This document shows positions 51,796 through 59,721 of a stretch of DNA of 64,000 nucleotides, piece by piece (position 1 is the stretch's first letter; each line of letters begins with the position of its first letter). Source of the stretch: JABDBE01 sp049585795 (lineage in GTDB: Bacteria > Acidobacteriota > Terriglobia > Terriglobales > Acidobacteriaceae). The notes beneath the pieces are model-generated. The model was not told the origin of the DNA, made no database searches, and saw only the letters and a list, made by a program, of their open reading frames with translations. The stretch spans positions 1 through 64,000 of the forward strand of contig JBAVAQ010000023.1 in NCBI GenBank assembly GCA_049585795.1, written 5' to 3'. The position numbers and the translations under genes are program-made.

Positions 51796-53265
51796 CTAGA
51801 CCAACCGAAGTCTTCCGAGAAGTTTGACTAGGGCCAGCGTGTCCTGCCCGCAGTAATCCAGCAGCGCCTTCGTGATCCTTTCCCGCTGAGTCTGATCCAA
51901 GCCGCCCCGTATGAGCGACTCCCAGGCCAGCCCTGCGTCCGTGCCGTCCGCGACCTGCATGCCCGCGTAGGTCATATCGGGCACCAGCGCAGGCAGGACG
52001 TACTTCAGCGAGAACGATCCGGCAAAGCGTGGATGGTACACGTGGTCGCGGATCACGGGCAGCAAGTCCCACAGCCGCCGCTGGATTCTCTTGATGCGCC
52101 CCGCGAACTCGGGCAGCCAAGCCGCAAGCTCCGAAAATCGCTGCGACTCGAAGGAGCTGTAGACCAAGATGCTTCCGCTCTCGCCGAGGACGGAGCACAG
52201 CGAAGCGATGAACTCATGTCGGGGATCGCTTTTGTCGTTGGCTAAGAATTCATGGTGTTCGGGTTCCGCTCCAGGTTCCCTCAGCACGTGAATCGACCAC
52301 TGAAAAGGAATCTGGTCGTAGGGCCGCATGCCTGGAAAGCGCGGAATCGCGGGGTTTACCGTCTCGAAATCCATAAAGAGAAGCGGGTATTTCAGCCCGC
52401 TCAACTCCCTCTTTAGTTCTGCGCTGAACCAAGGCTCTCCGGTCTGCACGCTCGCGCACGCACGCCGCTGGCGCTCGTTCAGCGGGAAGTCGTCCGGGAT
52501 GTCGCGGATGGACTCGACGCCCATCTCCTCTAATTCTTCCATCGCGCTCGCCTGGATTCTGGGCAGGTAGCCGACGTGGTCGTCAGGGCGCGGGGCATTG
52601 CAGCGGTCGAAGAACTCGCAGGTGACGGGCGCGGTGCAATGGCGTCCCGTAGGTAGGTCCGGCGCTTTCAGCATGTTGAGAACGGTGAACTCCGCACGCA
52701 GCTGGAACGTGAGCTTGGGCTGCAATTTCTTAACTCGCCTGGTCAGGTTTCGGATGCGGAAGAACTGTCGCACGTCGATGGGGCCGCCCTGAAAGACGTA
52801 GTTCCGGTTGACGTGCATCAGGCACGACGCAGCCAAGTCCAGCCCGGACCGGGAGACGACGCGGGCCTGGATCGCCACGTCGTCGAGGTGGTGCTCCTTC
52901 AGGTCGGTCGTCGACTTGACCTCCACCAGCCGCCATCGCCCGTCCCTGCGGCGCTGCAACATGTCCGTCCGCACGAGCACGCCGCCGTTCTCGAACGTGC
53001 CCTCGAAGATCGCGGGGACCTCAGGGTTCGCCACCAACTCGCGGGTTATGCGGATCGCCTCGTCCAGGCCAGCGGAACCGCCAACCTCCACGCCGCCGGG
53101 GAACATCTGGCGGGCGAGCAGTCCGACCTCTCGTCCCTGCTCAAAGATGGCTTCGCTAGCCGCGTCTGGTTCTCCCGCCAGTTCCGGCTCGTGTACCTGA
53201 AGGTAGAGGCGCTTGAGGCACTGCACGCCCGCGACGAATTTGGATTTGCTGATTCTGATGTTCAC
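51796..53265 (-). CDS. DUF2779 nuclease/exonuclease, cassette copy 2
   Basis: 489 aa, GTG start overlapping the upstream stop as GTGA. It has the same motifs as copy 1: SKSKFVAGVQCLKRLYL with the N-terminal Cys, DMLQRRRDGRWRLVEVKST, the three-Cys set (HCTAPVTCEFFDRC), MDFETV and a final LDYCGQDTLALV. About two-thirds of the residues match copy 1 by eye, so the two diverged long ago. Last gene of the leftward operon. Confidence 0.87.
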   Translation of the reverse strand: MNIRISKSKFVAGVQCLKRLYLQVHEPELAGEPDAASEAIFEQGREVGLLARQMFPGGVEVGGSAGLDEAIRITRELVANPEVPAIFEGTFENGGVLVRTDMLQRRRDGRWRLVEVKSTTDLKEHHLDDVAIQARVVSRSGLDLAASCLMHVNRNYVFQGGPIDVRQFFRIRNLTRRVKKLQPKLTFQLRAEFTVLNMLKAPDLPTGRHCTAPVTCEFFDRCNAPRPDDHVGYLPRIQASAMEELEEMGVESIRDIPDDFPLNERQRRACASVQTGEPWFSAELKRELSGLKYPLLFMDFETVNPAIPRFPGMRPYDQIPFQWSIHVLREPGAEPEHHEFLANDKSDPRHEFIASLCSVLGESGSILVYSSFESQRFSELAAWLPEFAGRIKRIQRRLWDLLPVIRDHVYHPRFAGSFSLKYVLPALVPDMTYAGMQVADGTDAGLAWESLIRGGLDQTQRERITKALLDYCGQDTLALVKLLGRLRLV

Positions 53266-53519
53266 CGCAGCGCCTCATCTTCCATCTGTTTCACTATGCT
53301 CCTGAACCCTCGCATTGCGGAAATCAGCTCGGACCGCTCTGCGTCCTCCCGCCAGTCAGAGGGCACGACAAATTTGTCGTAGTCGTACTCGACGCCCTTG
53401 TTCCTGTGGTCTTCGGCTTCGAAGAGATCGAATGTCACAGCGACATTCCGGCTTTTGACATCGCCGCTTTTGTCGAGATCGAGCGACGTGAGCACAAACA
53501 CATTGAAATAGTCCATCAT
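53262..53519 (-). CDS. Small conserved cassette protein (copy 2)
   Basis: 85 aa from ATG 53519, matching the copy-1 start; the open frame to 53630 is upstream sequence. VAVTFDLFEAEDHRNKGVEY is followed by DYDKFVVPSDWREDAERSEL and an intact tail AMRGFRSIVKQMEDEALR, the tail that copy 1 has lost by frameshift. Coupled to DUF2779 by a GTGA overlap. Confidence 0.75.
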   Translation of the reverse strand: MMDYFNVFVLTSLDLDKSGDVKSRNVAVTFDLFEAEDHRNKGVEYDYDKFVVPSDWREDAERSELISAMRGFRSIVKQMEDEALR

Positions 53520-53617
53520 GCCTCCGCCAAAGAAAGGTAGGGTGTCGTGCCTGCGGCCACAAGCGTGCGTACCTGTCCGCTCGCCTCTTGAACGAATCTC
53601 GTCTATGTCACCTTGTC

Positions 53618-54097
53618 TCACCCGAGACAAGGTCGCTTTCGCGTCGGGCTCTTTGTAAAGCTACTCCACGCGCATAGCAGAAGCAGCGGCGAGAACACCG
53701 CGAACGGGGCGACCGCGAAGTAGACCGCCGGGCTCTTGCTCACGGCGCGAAACGCGAGGTTGAACGCGACCTCTGCGACGATCGTGCCGAGGAAGCCGAC
53801 CAGCGCCCACCCGCAGCCCGCGATCTGGACGCGCATGCCGCACGAGGCGGCGGTGCGGTTGCCTGGGGTCGTTGTCCGCAGGACGCGGCGGAGGCTCATG
53901 AAGAACGCGGTCCAGACGGCGGAGACGAAGGGGCCAGCCGCCATGCAGAAGAAAGCCAAAAAGCCAGGGTTGCTGCCAGCGCCGCCCGCGATAGCGAAGA
54001 GCGAGACGCTTACGAGGATCGCCGGGGCGAGAAGCAGGAAGCCTAGGATCGCCAGCTGCGTCAGGATGAACCGTCCGACCGCCCTCAGGAATTCCAT
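53618..54097 (-). CDS. Multi-pass membrane protein (cassette copy 2)
   Basis: 159 aa from ATG 54097 behind CAGGAGGGCACAA, which decides against the longer frame to 54160. Four hydrophobic segments and the conserved YFAVAPFAVFSPLLLL block match copy 1. Role in the cassette unknown. Confidence 0.72.
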   Translation of the reverse strand: MEFLRAVGRFILTQLAILGFLLLAPAILVSVSLFAIAGGAGSNPGFLAFFCMAAGPFVSAVWTAFFMSLRRVLRTTTPGNRTAASCGMRVQIAGCGWALVGFLGTIVAEVAFNLAFRAVSKSPAVYFAVAPFAVFSPLLLLCAWSSFTKSPTRKRPCLG

Positions 54098-54132
54098 TTG
54101 TGCCCTCCTGTTTTGTCTAATCCCGGCGAAGG

Positions 54133-55140
54133 CTAAGCGCCGGCCGTCTGTCGGACGCACCCGTCCTGCGGCTTCGGCGGCATCTTCCGCGCCGTCGCGT
54201 TGTCACAGAGCGCCTGCAACCGCCCTCTGTACTTCGCGGCCAGGCCGGACGCCGCGTCGATCGCCCTCGATGCCTTGCTGAGTTCCTTCTCGACCTCGTC
54301 CAGATCGACGAACGTGCGCCGGACTTCCTCGGCCAGCGCGGAATTCTTCTGGAGGAAGTCGGGGCCCTCGGTTCTCATCCGCTCGAAGACGGGCCTGAGC
54401 ACTTCGAGGTCCCGCGGCAGCCAGCGGCGCGTCGTCCGGAGCACCCACACCCCGTCCTCCTGGCCCCAGCGCCGCTCGCGGTCAAGCTGGCGGAGCTGGC
54501 TTTCTTCCCTCGCGACGATGATGCCGACCGGGATGCGCCGTTCCTTCGCGTCGCGGATCAGCTTCTTGATGTCGCCTTCGCTGACTACCGCCTTGTCCTT
54601 GTTGTCCACCAGCATGTTCGGGTCAAGCGGTGCCCCGCTAGCATCGCGGAACGCCAACAGGTAGTCGCCATTCTTGGGGAGCTTCTCGGTAACGTGCATT
54701 CCTGGCCACGTCCGGGCTTCCTCTTCGAAGCTGAGTTCTTCCAGCTTTCCACGCCGGGGGGCTTTGGACATTTCCCCTTCAAGTTCCTGATTGCGCTCAC
54801 GGAGGTTGGCAACCTCCCTCAGCGCATCTTCGACTCGGCGATTGGTTTCATCCCTTTCGGATTGTGCGGTGCGCAGTTCGTCCTTGTGTCGCTCTCTGAT
54901 TTCCAAGGTTCGTTTCGCCAGTTCCGTCTCGAATCGGGCCCACGCGCTCTGGTGCTCATGATCGTGCTTGTTCTGGAGCAGCCGGAACGCCTCCTCCGCG
55001 CTGAGCTGCGCGACCCGCGCGAAGTCCTTTGCCCCGAGCCGATCCAGAATCTCGGCGCGTGTGAGTGCGCCCGCGCCCGAACACAGCGGACACTCGATGG
55101 TTTCCGTCGGCTGAGGACAGCTGCCTGCTTTATCTGGCAA
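54133..55140 (-). CDS. DUF2130-like coiled-coil protein (cassette copy 2)
   Basis: 335 aa, TTG start after AGGAGGACGAA as in copy 1. Zinc knuckle CPLCSGAG, coiled coil, then LPKNGDYLLAFRDASG and MLVDNKDKAVV carrying the D...DNK signature, and GVWVLRTTRRWLPRDLEVL. High similarity to 3566-4576 shows selection for the whole protein. Overlaps the 101-residue gene by 11 bases. Confidence 0.75.
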   Translation of the reverse strand: MPDKAGSCPQPTETIECPLCSGAGALTRAEILDRLGAKDFARVAQLSAEEAFRLLQNKHDHEHQSAWARFETELAKRTLEIRERHKDELRTAQSERDETNRRVEDALREVANLRERNQELEGEMSKAPRRGKLEELSFEEEARTWPGMHVTEKLPKNGDYLLAFRDASGAPLDPNMLVDNKDKAVVSEGDIKKLIRDAKERRIPVGIIVAREESQLRQLDRERRWGQEDGVWVLRTTRRWLPRDLEVLRPVFERMRTEGPDFLQKNSALAEEVRRTFVDLDEVEKELSKASRAIDAASGLAAKYRGRLQALCDNATARKMPPKPQDGCVRQTAGA

Positions 55141-55435
55141 TTCGTCCTCCTGTGATCAGCTCCAGTTTGGCTAGAGCCGTGGCTTCGCTCGGCTGCGCTT
55201 GCGGTCGTCCATCTGGCGCGGGAACCGGTATCGGAACGCGGTTGCCGATGATCAATGCCACGGCTACCCAGCGGTCGGAGACGTTCAGCCCGGTCCTCCG
55301 CTCGGCGAGCCGGATCAGGTTCTCGTCGGGAATGCCGTGGAACTGTGGCAGCGACGACAGGTACCTCACCGCCTCGCCCTTGATCCGCAGCGGCACCTGC
55401 TTCTGCGTGTGAACGGTTGTTTGTCTCACCCTCAC
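55130..55435 (-). CDS. Putative regulator of cassette 2
   Basis: 101 aa, GTG start. Takes the place of the RHH-like gene in cassette 1 but is unrelated in sequence. Contains RLAERRTGLNVSDRWVAVALIIGN and a Pro/Gln/Ala-rich linker. First gene of the leftward operon and divergent from 55551, beside a long inverted repeat. DNA-binding role is inference. Confidence 0.55.
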   Translation of the reverse strand: MRVRQTTVHTQKQVPLRIKGEAVRYLSSLPQFHGIPDENLIRLAERRTGLNVSDRWVAVALIIGNRVPIPVPAPDGRPQAQPSEATALAKLELITGGRIAR

Positions 55436-55437
55436 AC

Positions 55438-55532
55438 TGTACGGAGCAGGCGGGAAAATCGTCCGGAGAAGCGGGAGCTGTTACCGAAGATTTCCCTCCG
55501 AGCCCGGACGATTTTTCCAGTCGCTCCGTACA
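55438..55532. repeat. Long inverted repeat in the divergent control region of cassette 2
   Basis: Outer arms TGTACGGAGC (55438-55447) and GCTCCGTACA (55523-55532), inner arms GGAAAATCGTCCGG (55453-55466) and CCGGACGATTTTTCC (55504-55518, one extra T). The centre is about 37 bases. It occupies the gap between the 101-aa gene and the 117-aa gene and is a likely operator or recombination site for the resolvase. Confidence 0.8.
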
Positions 55533-55550
55533 CTGCAAGCGGAGAGGGAA

Positions 55551-55904
55551 GTGACGATCCGGGAACTCATCGACGAGCAGAGAAGGCGCTTGGGCTCCCG
55601 CTCCCCCGTGGAACGGTTCGCCGCTGCAACGCTGATCCCCGCCGTGCTGGCGGAGCGACTCGTCGGATTGGCGGATCGCCAGGTAGGGCAGCTGCTGCTC
55701 GACGAGGTGTGGCCGGGGCTGAGCCCTCTCGCTCCTGAGTCGACGATCTGCCTCCACGCCGCGGATCGGCTCCGCGGCCCGATGAAGCAAAATCCGACGT
55801 GCCCGAAGTGCGGCTCGGAGATGATCCGCCACGTCGGGATCGACGAGCCCGATTTCCTGGAATGCAGCCTCCTCCGCTGCGGACTTCGGATACAAGAAAC
55901 GTAG
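55551..55904 (+). CDS. Small zinc-ribbon protein of cassette 2
   Basis: 117 aa, GTG start behind GGAGAGGGAA. The C-terminal CPKCGSEM...CSLLRCG is a zinc ribbon. N-terminal helical part (RLGSRSPVERFAAATLIPAVL). It lies between the divergent control region and the resolvase and has no counterpart in copy 1. Function unknown. Confidence 0.6.
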   Translation: MTIRELIDEQRRRLGSRSPVERFAAATLIPAVLAERLVGLADRQVGQLLLDEVWPGLSPLAPESTICLHAADRLRGPMKQNPTCPKCGSEMIRHVGIDEPDFLECSLLRCGLRIQET

Positions 55905-55929
55905 CCAACACACAAGGAGCATCGAGCGA

Positions 55930-56568
55930 ATGAAGAGAGCAGCCCTGTACGTGCGCGTCAGCACCGTGGACCAACACCCGGAAACCCAACTGCACGATCT
56001 CCGGCAGTTCGCAGCTCAGCGCGGGCTCCAGATCGTCGGGGAATACACGGATCACGGGTTCAGCGGGATGCGGGCGCGGCGGCCCGAGCTCGACAGGATG
56101 ATGGACGACGCTCGCCGTCATAAGTTTGACGTGCTGATGGTCTGGGCGTGCGACAGGCTCGCGAGGAGCACCAGGCACCTGCTCCAGACGCTCGACGAGC
56201 TTTCTGGGTTCGGCGTCCAGTTCCTGAGCCAGCGCGAGGCGATCGACACGGAGGGCCCGCTCGGCAGGGCGATCATCGTCATCGTGTCGGCCATGGCGGA
56301 GCTTGAGAGGTGCATCATCATCGAGCGCGTGCGGGCCGGGATGCGCCGGGCGAAGCTGGAGGGCCGCCAGATCGGCAGGTCGCGGCTGGACGTGAACCGC
56401 GAGCAAGTCGTCCTCGACCGCCGCTCCGGGATGTCGCTGACGCAGGTCGCCAAGCGCCACAACATTTCGAGGGCCTCAGTATGCCGCCTGATGAAAGAAG
56501 CGAATGTTGATAGCTCTCCTGCGGTCCTGCCTGACGGGGAAGACCTCGGGCGCGAGGTTGAGCTTTAG
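55930..56568 (+). CDS. Small serine recombinase (resolvase/invertase family), copy 2
   Basis: 212 aa, ATG after AAGGAGCATCGAGCGA. YVRVSTVDQHPETQL with Ser11, CDRLARSTRHLLQTLDEL, and a C-terminal helix-turn-helix GMSLTQVAKRHNISRASVCR that is almost identical to copy 1. Full family length. It presumably acts on sites in or near its own cassette. Confidence 0.94.
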   Translation: MKRAALYVRVSTVDQHPETQLHDLRQFAAQRGLQIVGEYTDHGFSGMRARRPELDRMMDDARRHKFDVLMVWACDRLARSTRHLLQTLDELSGFGVQFLSQREAIDTEGPLGRAIIVIVSAMAELERCIIIERVRAGMRRAKLEGRQIGRSRLDVNREQVVLDRRSGMSLTQVAKRHNISRASVCRLMKEANVDSSPAVLPDGEDLGREVEL

Positions 56569-56626
56569 GGACGACGCAAAATGAATCACGACAACAGCCA
56601 TTTCTTCCGGGAGGAGCATCACGGCA

Positions 56627-56902
56627 ATGACGCTGAGAGAGAAAATCGAGAAGCGCAACCCGGACGCGTTGTTCCTCAGCCAGTACGGGGACGCGCTCGT
56701 CGGAATAACCCTGGGGGACCATCCCGTCGCCGTATACGACTTCGACCTGATGGTCGCACGCTTCAGGAAGCTCGACTGGTCCACCGAAAAGACGCGCGAT
56801 GAGGCGGAGAAGTGCATCGTCAGGAATTTCCGGGCGGTATACCCGGAGCCCAACTTCCCCGTGATACTTCGCAGAAATGTCCCTGAGCACAAGGATGAAT
56901 GA
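56627..56902 (+). CDS. Small hypothetical protein of cassette 2
   Basis: 91 aa, ATG after a GGAGG 11 bases upstream. Alpha/beta sequence EKRNPDALFLSQYGDALVGI and FRKLDWSTEKTRDEAEKCIV. Overlaps the CxxC gene by ATGA. Not present in copy 1. Confidence 0.6.
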   Translation: MTLREKIEKRNPDALFLSQYGDALVGITLGDHPVAVYDFDLMVARFRKLDWSTEKTRDEAEKCIVRNFRAVYPEPNFPVILRRNVPEHKDE

Positions 56903-57150
56903 GCCAAGACATCGAGATAGGGGAAGCCCAGAAAACTCGGCGAAGCGCACGCACCGACCAGGTAGGCAAGGTGTTCATCGTCGTCGGCCAGCGCATTCGC
57001 AGGTGCCTCGTCTGCGAAGAACTCTTCACGCGGCGAGCCGCCTCAGAGCACGCGGCGGTTCCGTGCGTGCCCGGAACCAAGGTGCAACCTGGGAGGAAAT
57101 CGCATGCAGATCGGCGAGCCATTGCGAACCTTCGTCGTGGAGCCGCTTGA
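56899..57150 (+). CDS. Small CxxC protein following the resolvase (copy 2)
   Basis: 83 aa with DQVGKVFIVVGQRIRRCLVCEELF and an AASEHAAVPC segment giving two further ligands. Homologue of 5632-5868. Coupled to the 91-residue gene and overlapped by the 57104 gene. Likely metal-binding. Confidence 0.65.
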   Translation: MSQDIEIGEAQKTRRSARTDQVGKVFIVVGQRIRRCLVCEELFTRRAASEHAAVPCVPGTKVQPGRKSHADRRAIANLRRGAA

Positions 57151-57241
57151 GTCTCCGGTGGAGCAGCCGACACGCGAGCCCGAGCCTGAGCCGACTCGGT
57201 CGCCGGAACCGGAGCCTGAGCAGGTTCCGGCCGCGCCGTGA
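57104..57241 (+). CDS. 45-residue Pro/Glu-rich small protein
   Basis: ATG after GGGAGGAAATCGC. MQIGEPLRTFVVEPLESPVE is followed by a PEPEPTRSPEPEPEQVP tail. The EPLE/EPxEP pattern is common in tiny proteins that precede the kind of gene at 57238, which overlaps its stop by GTGA. Function unknown. Confidence 0.6.
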   Translation: MQIGEPLRTFVVEPLESPVEQPTREPEPEPTRSPEPEPEQVPAAP

Positions 57242-57945
57242 AAATCCCTGATCTCATTTCGCCGATCGTCGGCCACCGCGTCTGGCGGTGGGATGCCGCT
57301 GGGCTGAGCTCGCTCAACGGCAAGCGATGGTGTCCGCGTCAGCCGTTGGCGGCGAAATGCGGTGCCGGAAACGCGCATGACGCCGACGAACAGCCGCACT
57401 TGGAATGCACTTGCGGCGTCTACGCGGCGAAGAGCCGTGAGCACCTGCGGCAGTTAGGCTACGAGGGGCGCGGCATCCGCGGCGAGGTCTATCTCTGGGG
57501 AACCGTGGTGGAGCACAGACTCGGCTGGCGTGCCCAGTTCGCATACCCCAAGAGCCTCGTCCTGCCGCCCCACTTGATCCCGTCCGACACAAAGGAAATG
57601 GAGGCCCGCCTGGGAGCCCTCGCCGCCTATGACATCGACATCTTTATGCTTGGCGGCGGACGGAAGATTCCCCTCTGCCGGAAGGGATCGGGCTTCGACG
57701 TGGCGGGGCTGGACTATCTGATCGAGAAGCGCACGGAATATTACGTCCGCCGCCAGCGGGACAGAACCCTTATGAAGGGCGACCGGGTGGCGGTCCTCGG
57801 CCGCGGGATCGCCGTGGTCGAGCACGCCGACGAGAGAGAGGTTGAGGCTCTTCTGGGGAACAAAACCTTATTAAGGATGCGGCGCAACGACATTGCCTGG
57901 AACCGTCAGAACATGCGGTGGGAGGCAAAGGACTTAGCTCTCTAG
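57238..57945 (+). CDS. Hypothetical protein with CTCGVYA motif
   Basis: 235 aa, GTG start coupled to the Pro/Glu-rich gene. VWRWDAAGLSSLNGKRWCPR, an HLECTCGVYAAKSREHL motif with conserved-looking cysteines, and a RGEVYLWGTVVEHRLGWRAQFAYP strand region match a family of hypothetical proteins that often follow EPxEP miniproteins. Role unknown. Confidence 0.65.
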   Translation: MKIPDLISPIVGHRVWRWDAAGLSSLNGKRWCPRQPLAAKCGAGNAHDADEQPHLECTCGVYAAKSREHLRQLGYEGRGIRGEVYLWGTVVEHRLGWRAQFAYPKSLVLPPHLIPSDTKEMEARLGALAAYDIDIFMLGGGRKIPLCRKGSGFDVAGLDYLIEKRTEYYVRRQRDRTLMKGDRVAVLGRGIAVVEHADEREVEALLGNKTLLRMRRNDIAWNRQNMRWEAKDLAL

Positions 57946-57998
57946 AGCGCCAAGCGACATCCAGACCAAAGCAGCCGTGGCGCAGCCACCAGCCCCCC

Positions 57999-58085
57999 GA
58001 CAAGGTCGACGAGGTCTTCGTTGTCATCGGTCACGATGTGCGCAGTTGTCTTATCTGCGAACACGAGCTGTCTGCACGCCGGGGA
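57999..58085 (+). pseudogene. Remnant of a third CxxC protein
   Basis: DKVDEVFVVIGHDVRSCLICEHEL resembles the conserved block of the two CxxC genes (DQVGKVFVVV...CLIC). The frame then drifts and no ribosome site precedes it, so this is probably a decayed third copy. Confidence 0.45.
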
Positions 58086-58142
58086 TCAACTCGAAAACTG
58101 CGAGCAAACGATGCGAGTCGGGCGACGAGTCGCCAGTTGTCG

Positions 58143-59675
58143 TCATTTCACTTTTTCGATGTCGCCAGGCTTCCAGCTCTTGTCTAAAGCGGCTTCGGTC
58201 GGGCCATAGAGTCTGAGGATGGCGAAGAACCCCCGATCTGGAGCAGTGGCGAGCCAGTTGCCTTCTTTACCCGCAGGTGCTTTTGGACCGAAGTAAAGGT
58301 CCGTGCTGCCGTCCGCGTTCTGCACCGGCTTGTCCCTCGAACCGAGCGAGGGGAAAGGTTGGCCGTTGGCGAGACCTGACGCGTTCGCAGCGTCATAGAG
58401 CGTAACCGACCAGAAGATGGCAGCCGGGACGTTGGGCGGCAGGTGCAGGCGATAGTTGCTGTCACCCACGAACGGCTTGCCCTCGCTATCGAAAAAGGCC
58501 ATCCAGTAATTGGCTCCCTTGCCAGGTATTCGTGAGGCCATGCCAATGCTTATCGCGTAGTAGCCGGTGAAATAGTTGATCCGGGAGTCAGTTGTCAGAA
58601 CCCCCGCGGCGTTCAACCAGGGCCAGTCATTGACAGAAGGTGTTGGGTTCGCCGGCGTCTGGTTGGCCAGCGGATTGGACCATTGACGGTCGGGGAAAAT
58701 CAAATATGACACGCCACCGACAACATTTTGGAAAAGCAGCACGCGGCTCATTTCGTACCCGGTCTTCGCAGCCTGATCGAGGACCTTCCGGGTGCCCGCA
58801 TCAGGTGTGAACGGCTGTCCCTTGACGATGCCGATTGCCGCCAAGTCGCCGAGCCGGTCGGGGCCGGCAAGGTTGGCGCCCTCCTTGTCCAGGAGCAGCT
58901 TGAGCTGAATAAACGCGCTGCCGTCGCTGATCGGCAGCATGTTGACCGGGACCCCCGAAGCATCGGGAAATTTCATCGGCTTGGCCTCAGCCTCACCGTT
59001 CAGCGGATAGATTTTTGTCCGTTCAAGGTGTTCGACGGCGGGTGCCAGATTCTTCGGGTCCTCGTAGAAGCCACGCAGGAAAACGAAGACGCTGTTGGTT
59101 GCTGAACGGTAAATGAAATAACCTTCCGGCACCGTGCCCTTATAGCCGGGCGGCAATAGCAGAAATTTGCCGCCCTTGCCACCATCTGGTCCAGCCAGAC
59201 CGATGTCACCAAAGAACTTGCCACCATCGACCGGGATGGGACGCTGCCAATAGTCGTCAAAGATGCCCTGCAGCCCGGGCGGCGCTTCCATCACCAGCGG
59301 ACCGTCCTTCCCAAGATCCACGTAGCTCATGGCGTAAAGCACGTCAGAGTTCGGCGTCGTGACTAGGGTCTTGGCGTCTAGGCGTCTTTTCCAAATTGGC
59401 AGGACGTTGTAACCGGCACCGAAGGTTTTCTCGGACCCGACCTGCATGCCGAGCATGTTGATTAACGGCATCGCCCAGAGGTAGGTCTGCGTCGCCCGTT
59501 GGAAGAGCAGTTCGTCGCGCAGTGTCTGCGCTGCCTCCTGCGTGGGCCGTCCGTCCGCGAACGGGAGATTGGCGAGTTTGTCGAAGTCAGCTTCCTGAGC
59601 GAACGCAGCGGACACCAGCCACACTGCTGCCAAAGTCCAAACGACCACAAGTCTGTACACCATATTTGATTTCAT
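58143..59675 (-). CDS. Secreted DUF1254/DUF1214 protein, paralogue A
   Basis: 510 aa with signal peptide YRLVVVWTLAAVWLVSAAFA. The DUF1254 part includes LLFQRATQTYLWAMPLINMLG, TTPNSDVLYAMSYVDL and GIFDDYWQRP; the DUF1214 part is SVTLYDAANASGLANGQPFP, VQNADGSTDLYFGPKAP and FFAILRLYGPTEAALDKSW. These periplasmic proteins occur in many soil bacteria; molecular role unknown. Same direction as the paralogue at 59722-61188. Confidence 0.9.
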   Translation of the reverse strand: MKSNMVYRLVVVWTLAAVWLVSAAFAQEADFDKLANLPFADGRPTQEAAQTLRDELLFQRATQTYLWAMPLINMLGMQVGSEKTFGAGYNVLPIWKRRLDAKTLVTTPNSDVLYAMSYVDLGKDGPLVMEAPPGLQGIFDDYWQRPIPVDGGKFFGDIGLAGPDGGKGGKFLLLPPGYKGTVPEGYFIYRSATNSVFVFLRGFYEDPKNLAPAVEHLERTKIYPLNGEAEAKPMKFPDASGVPVNMLPISDGSAFIQLKLLLDKEGANLAGPDRLGDLAAIGIVKGQPFTPDAGTRKVLDQAAKTGYEMSRVLLFQNVVGGVSYLIFPDRQWSNPLANQTPANPTPSVNDWPWLNAAGVLTTDSRINYFTGYYAISIGMASRIPGKGANYWMAFFDSEGKPFVGDSNYRLHLPPNVPAAIFWSVTLYDAANASGLANGQPFPSLGSRDKPVQNADGSTDLYFGPKAPAGKEGNWLATAPDRGFFAILRLYGPTEAALDKSWKPGDIEKVK

Positions 59676-59721
59676 CGCTCGATTACGCTCGCTTTCTATT
59701 CACAAGCTGCTGCCGCTCGAA

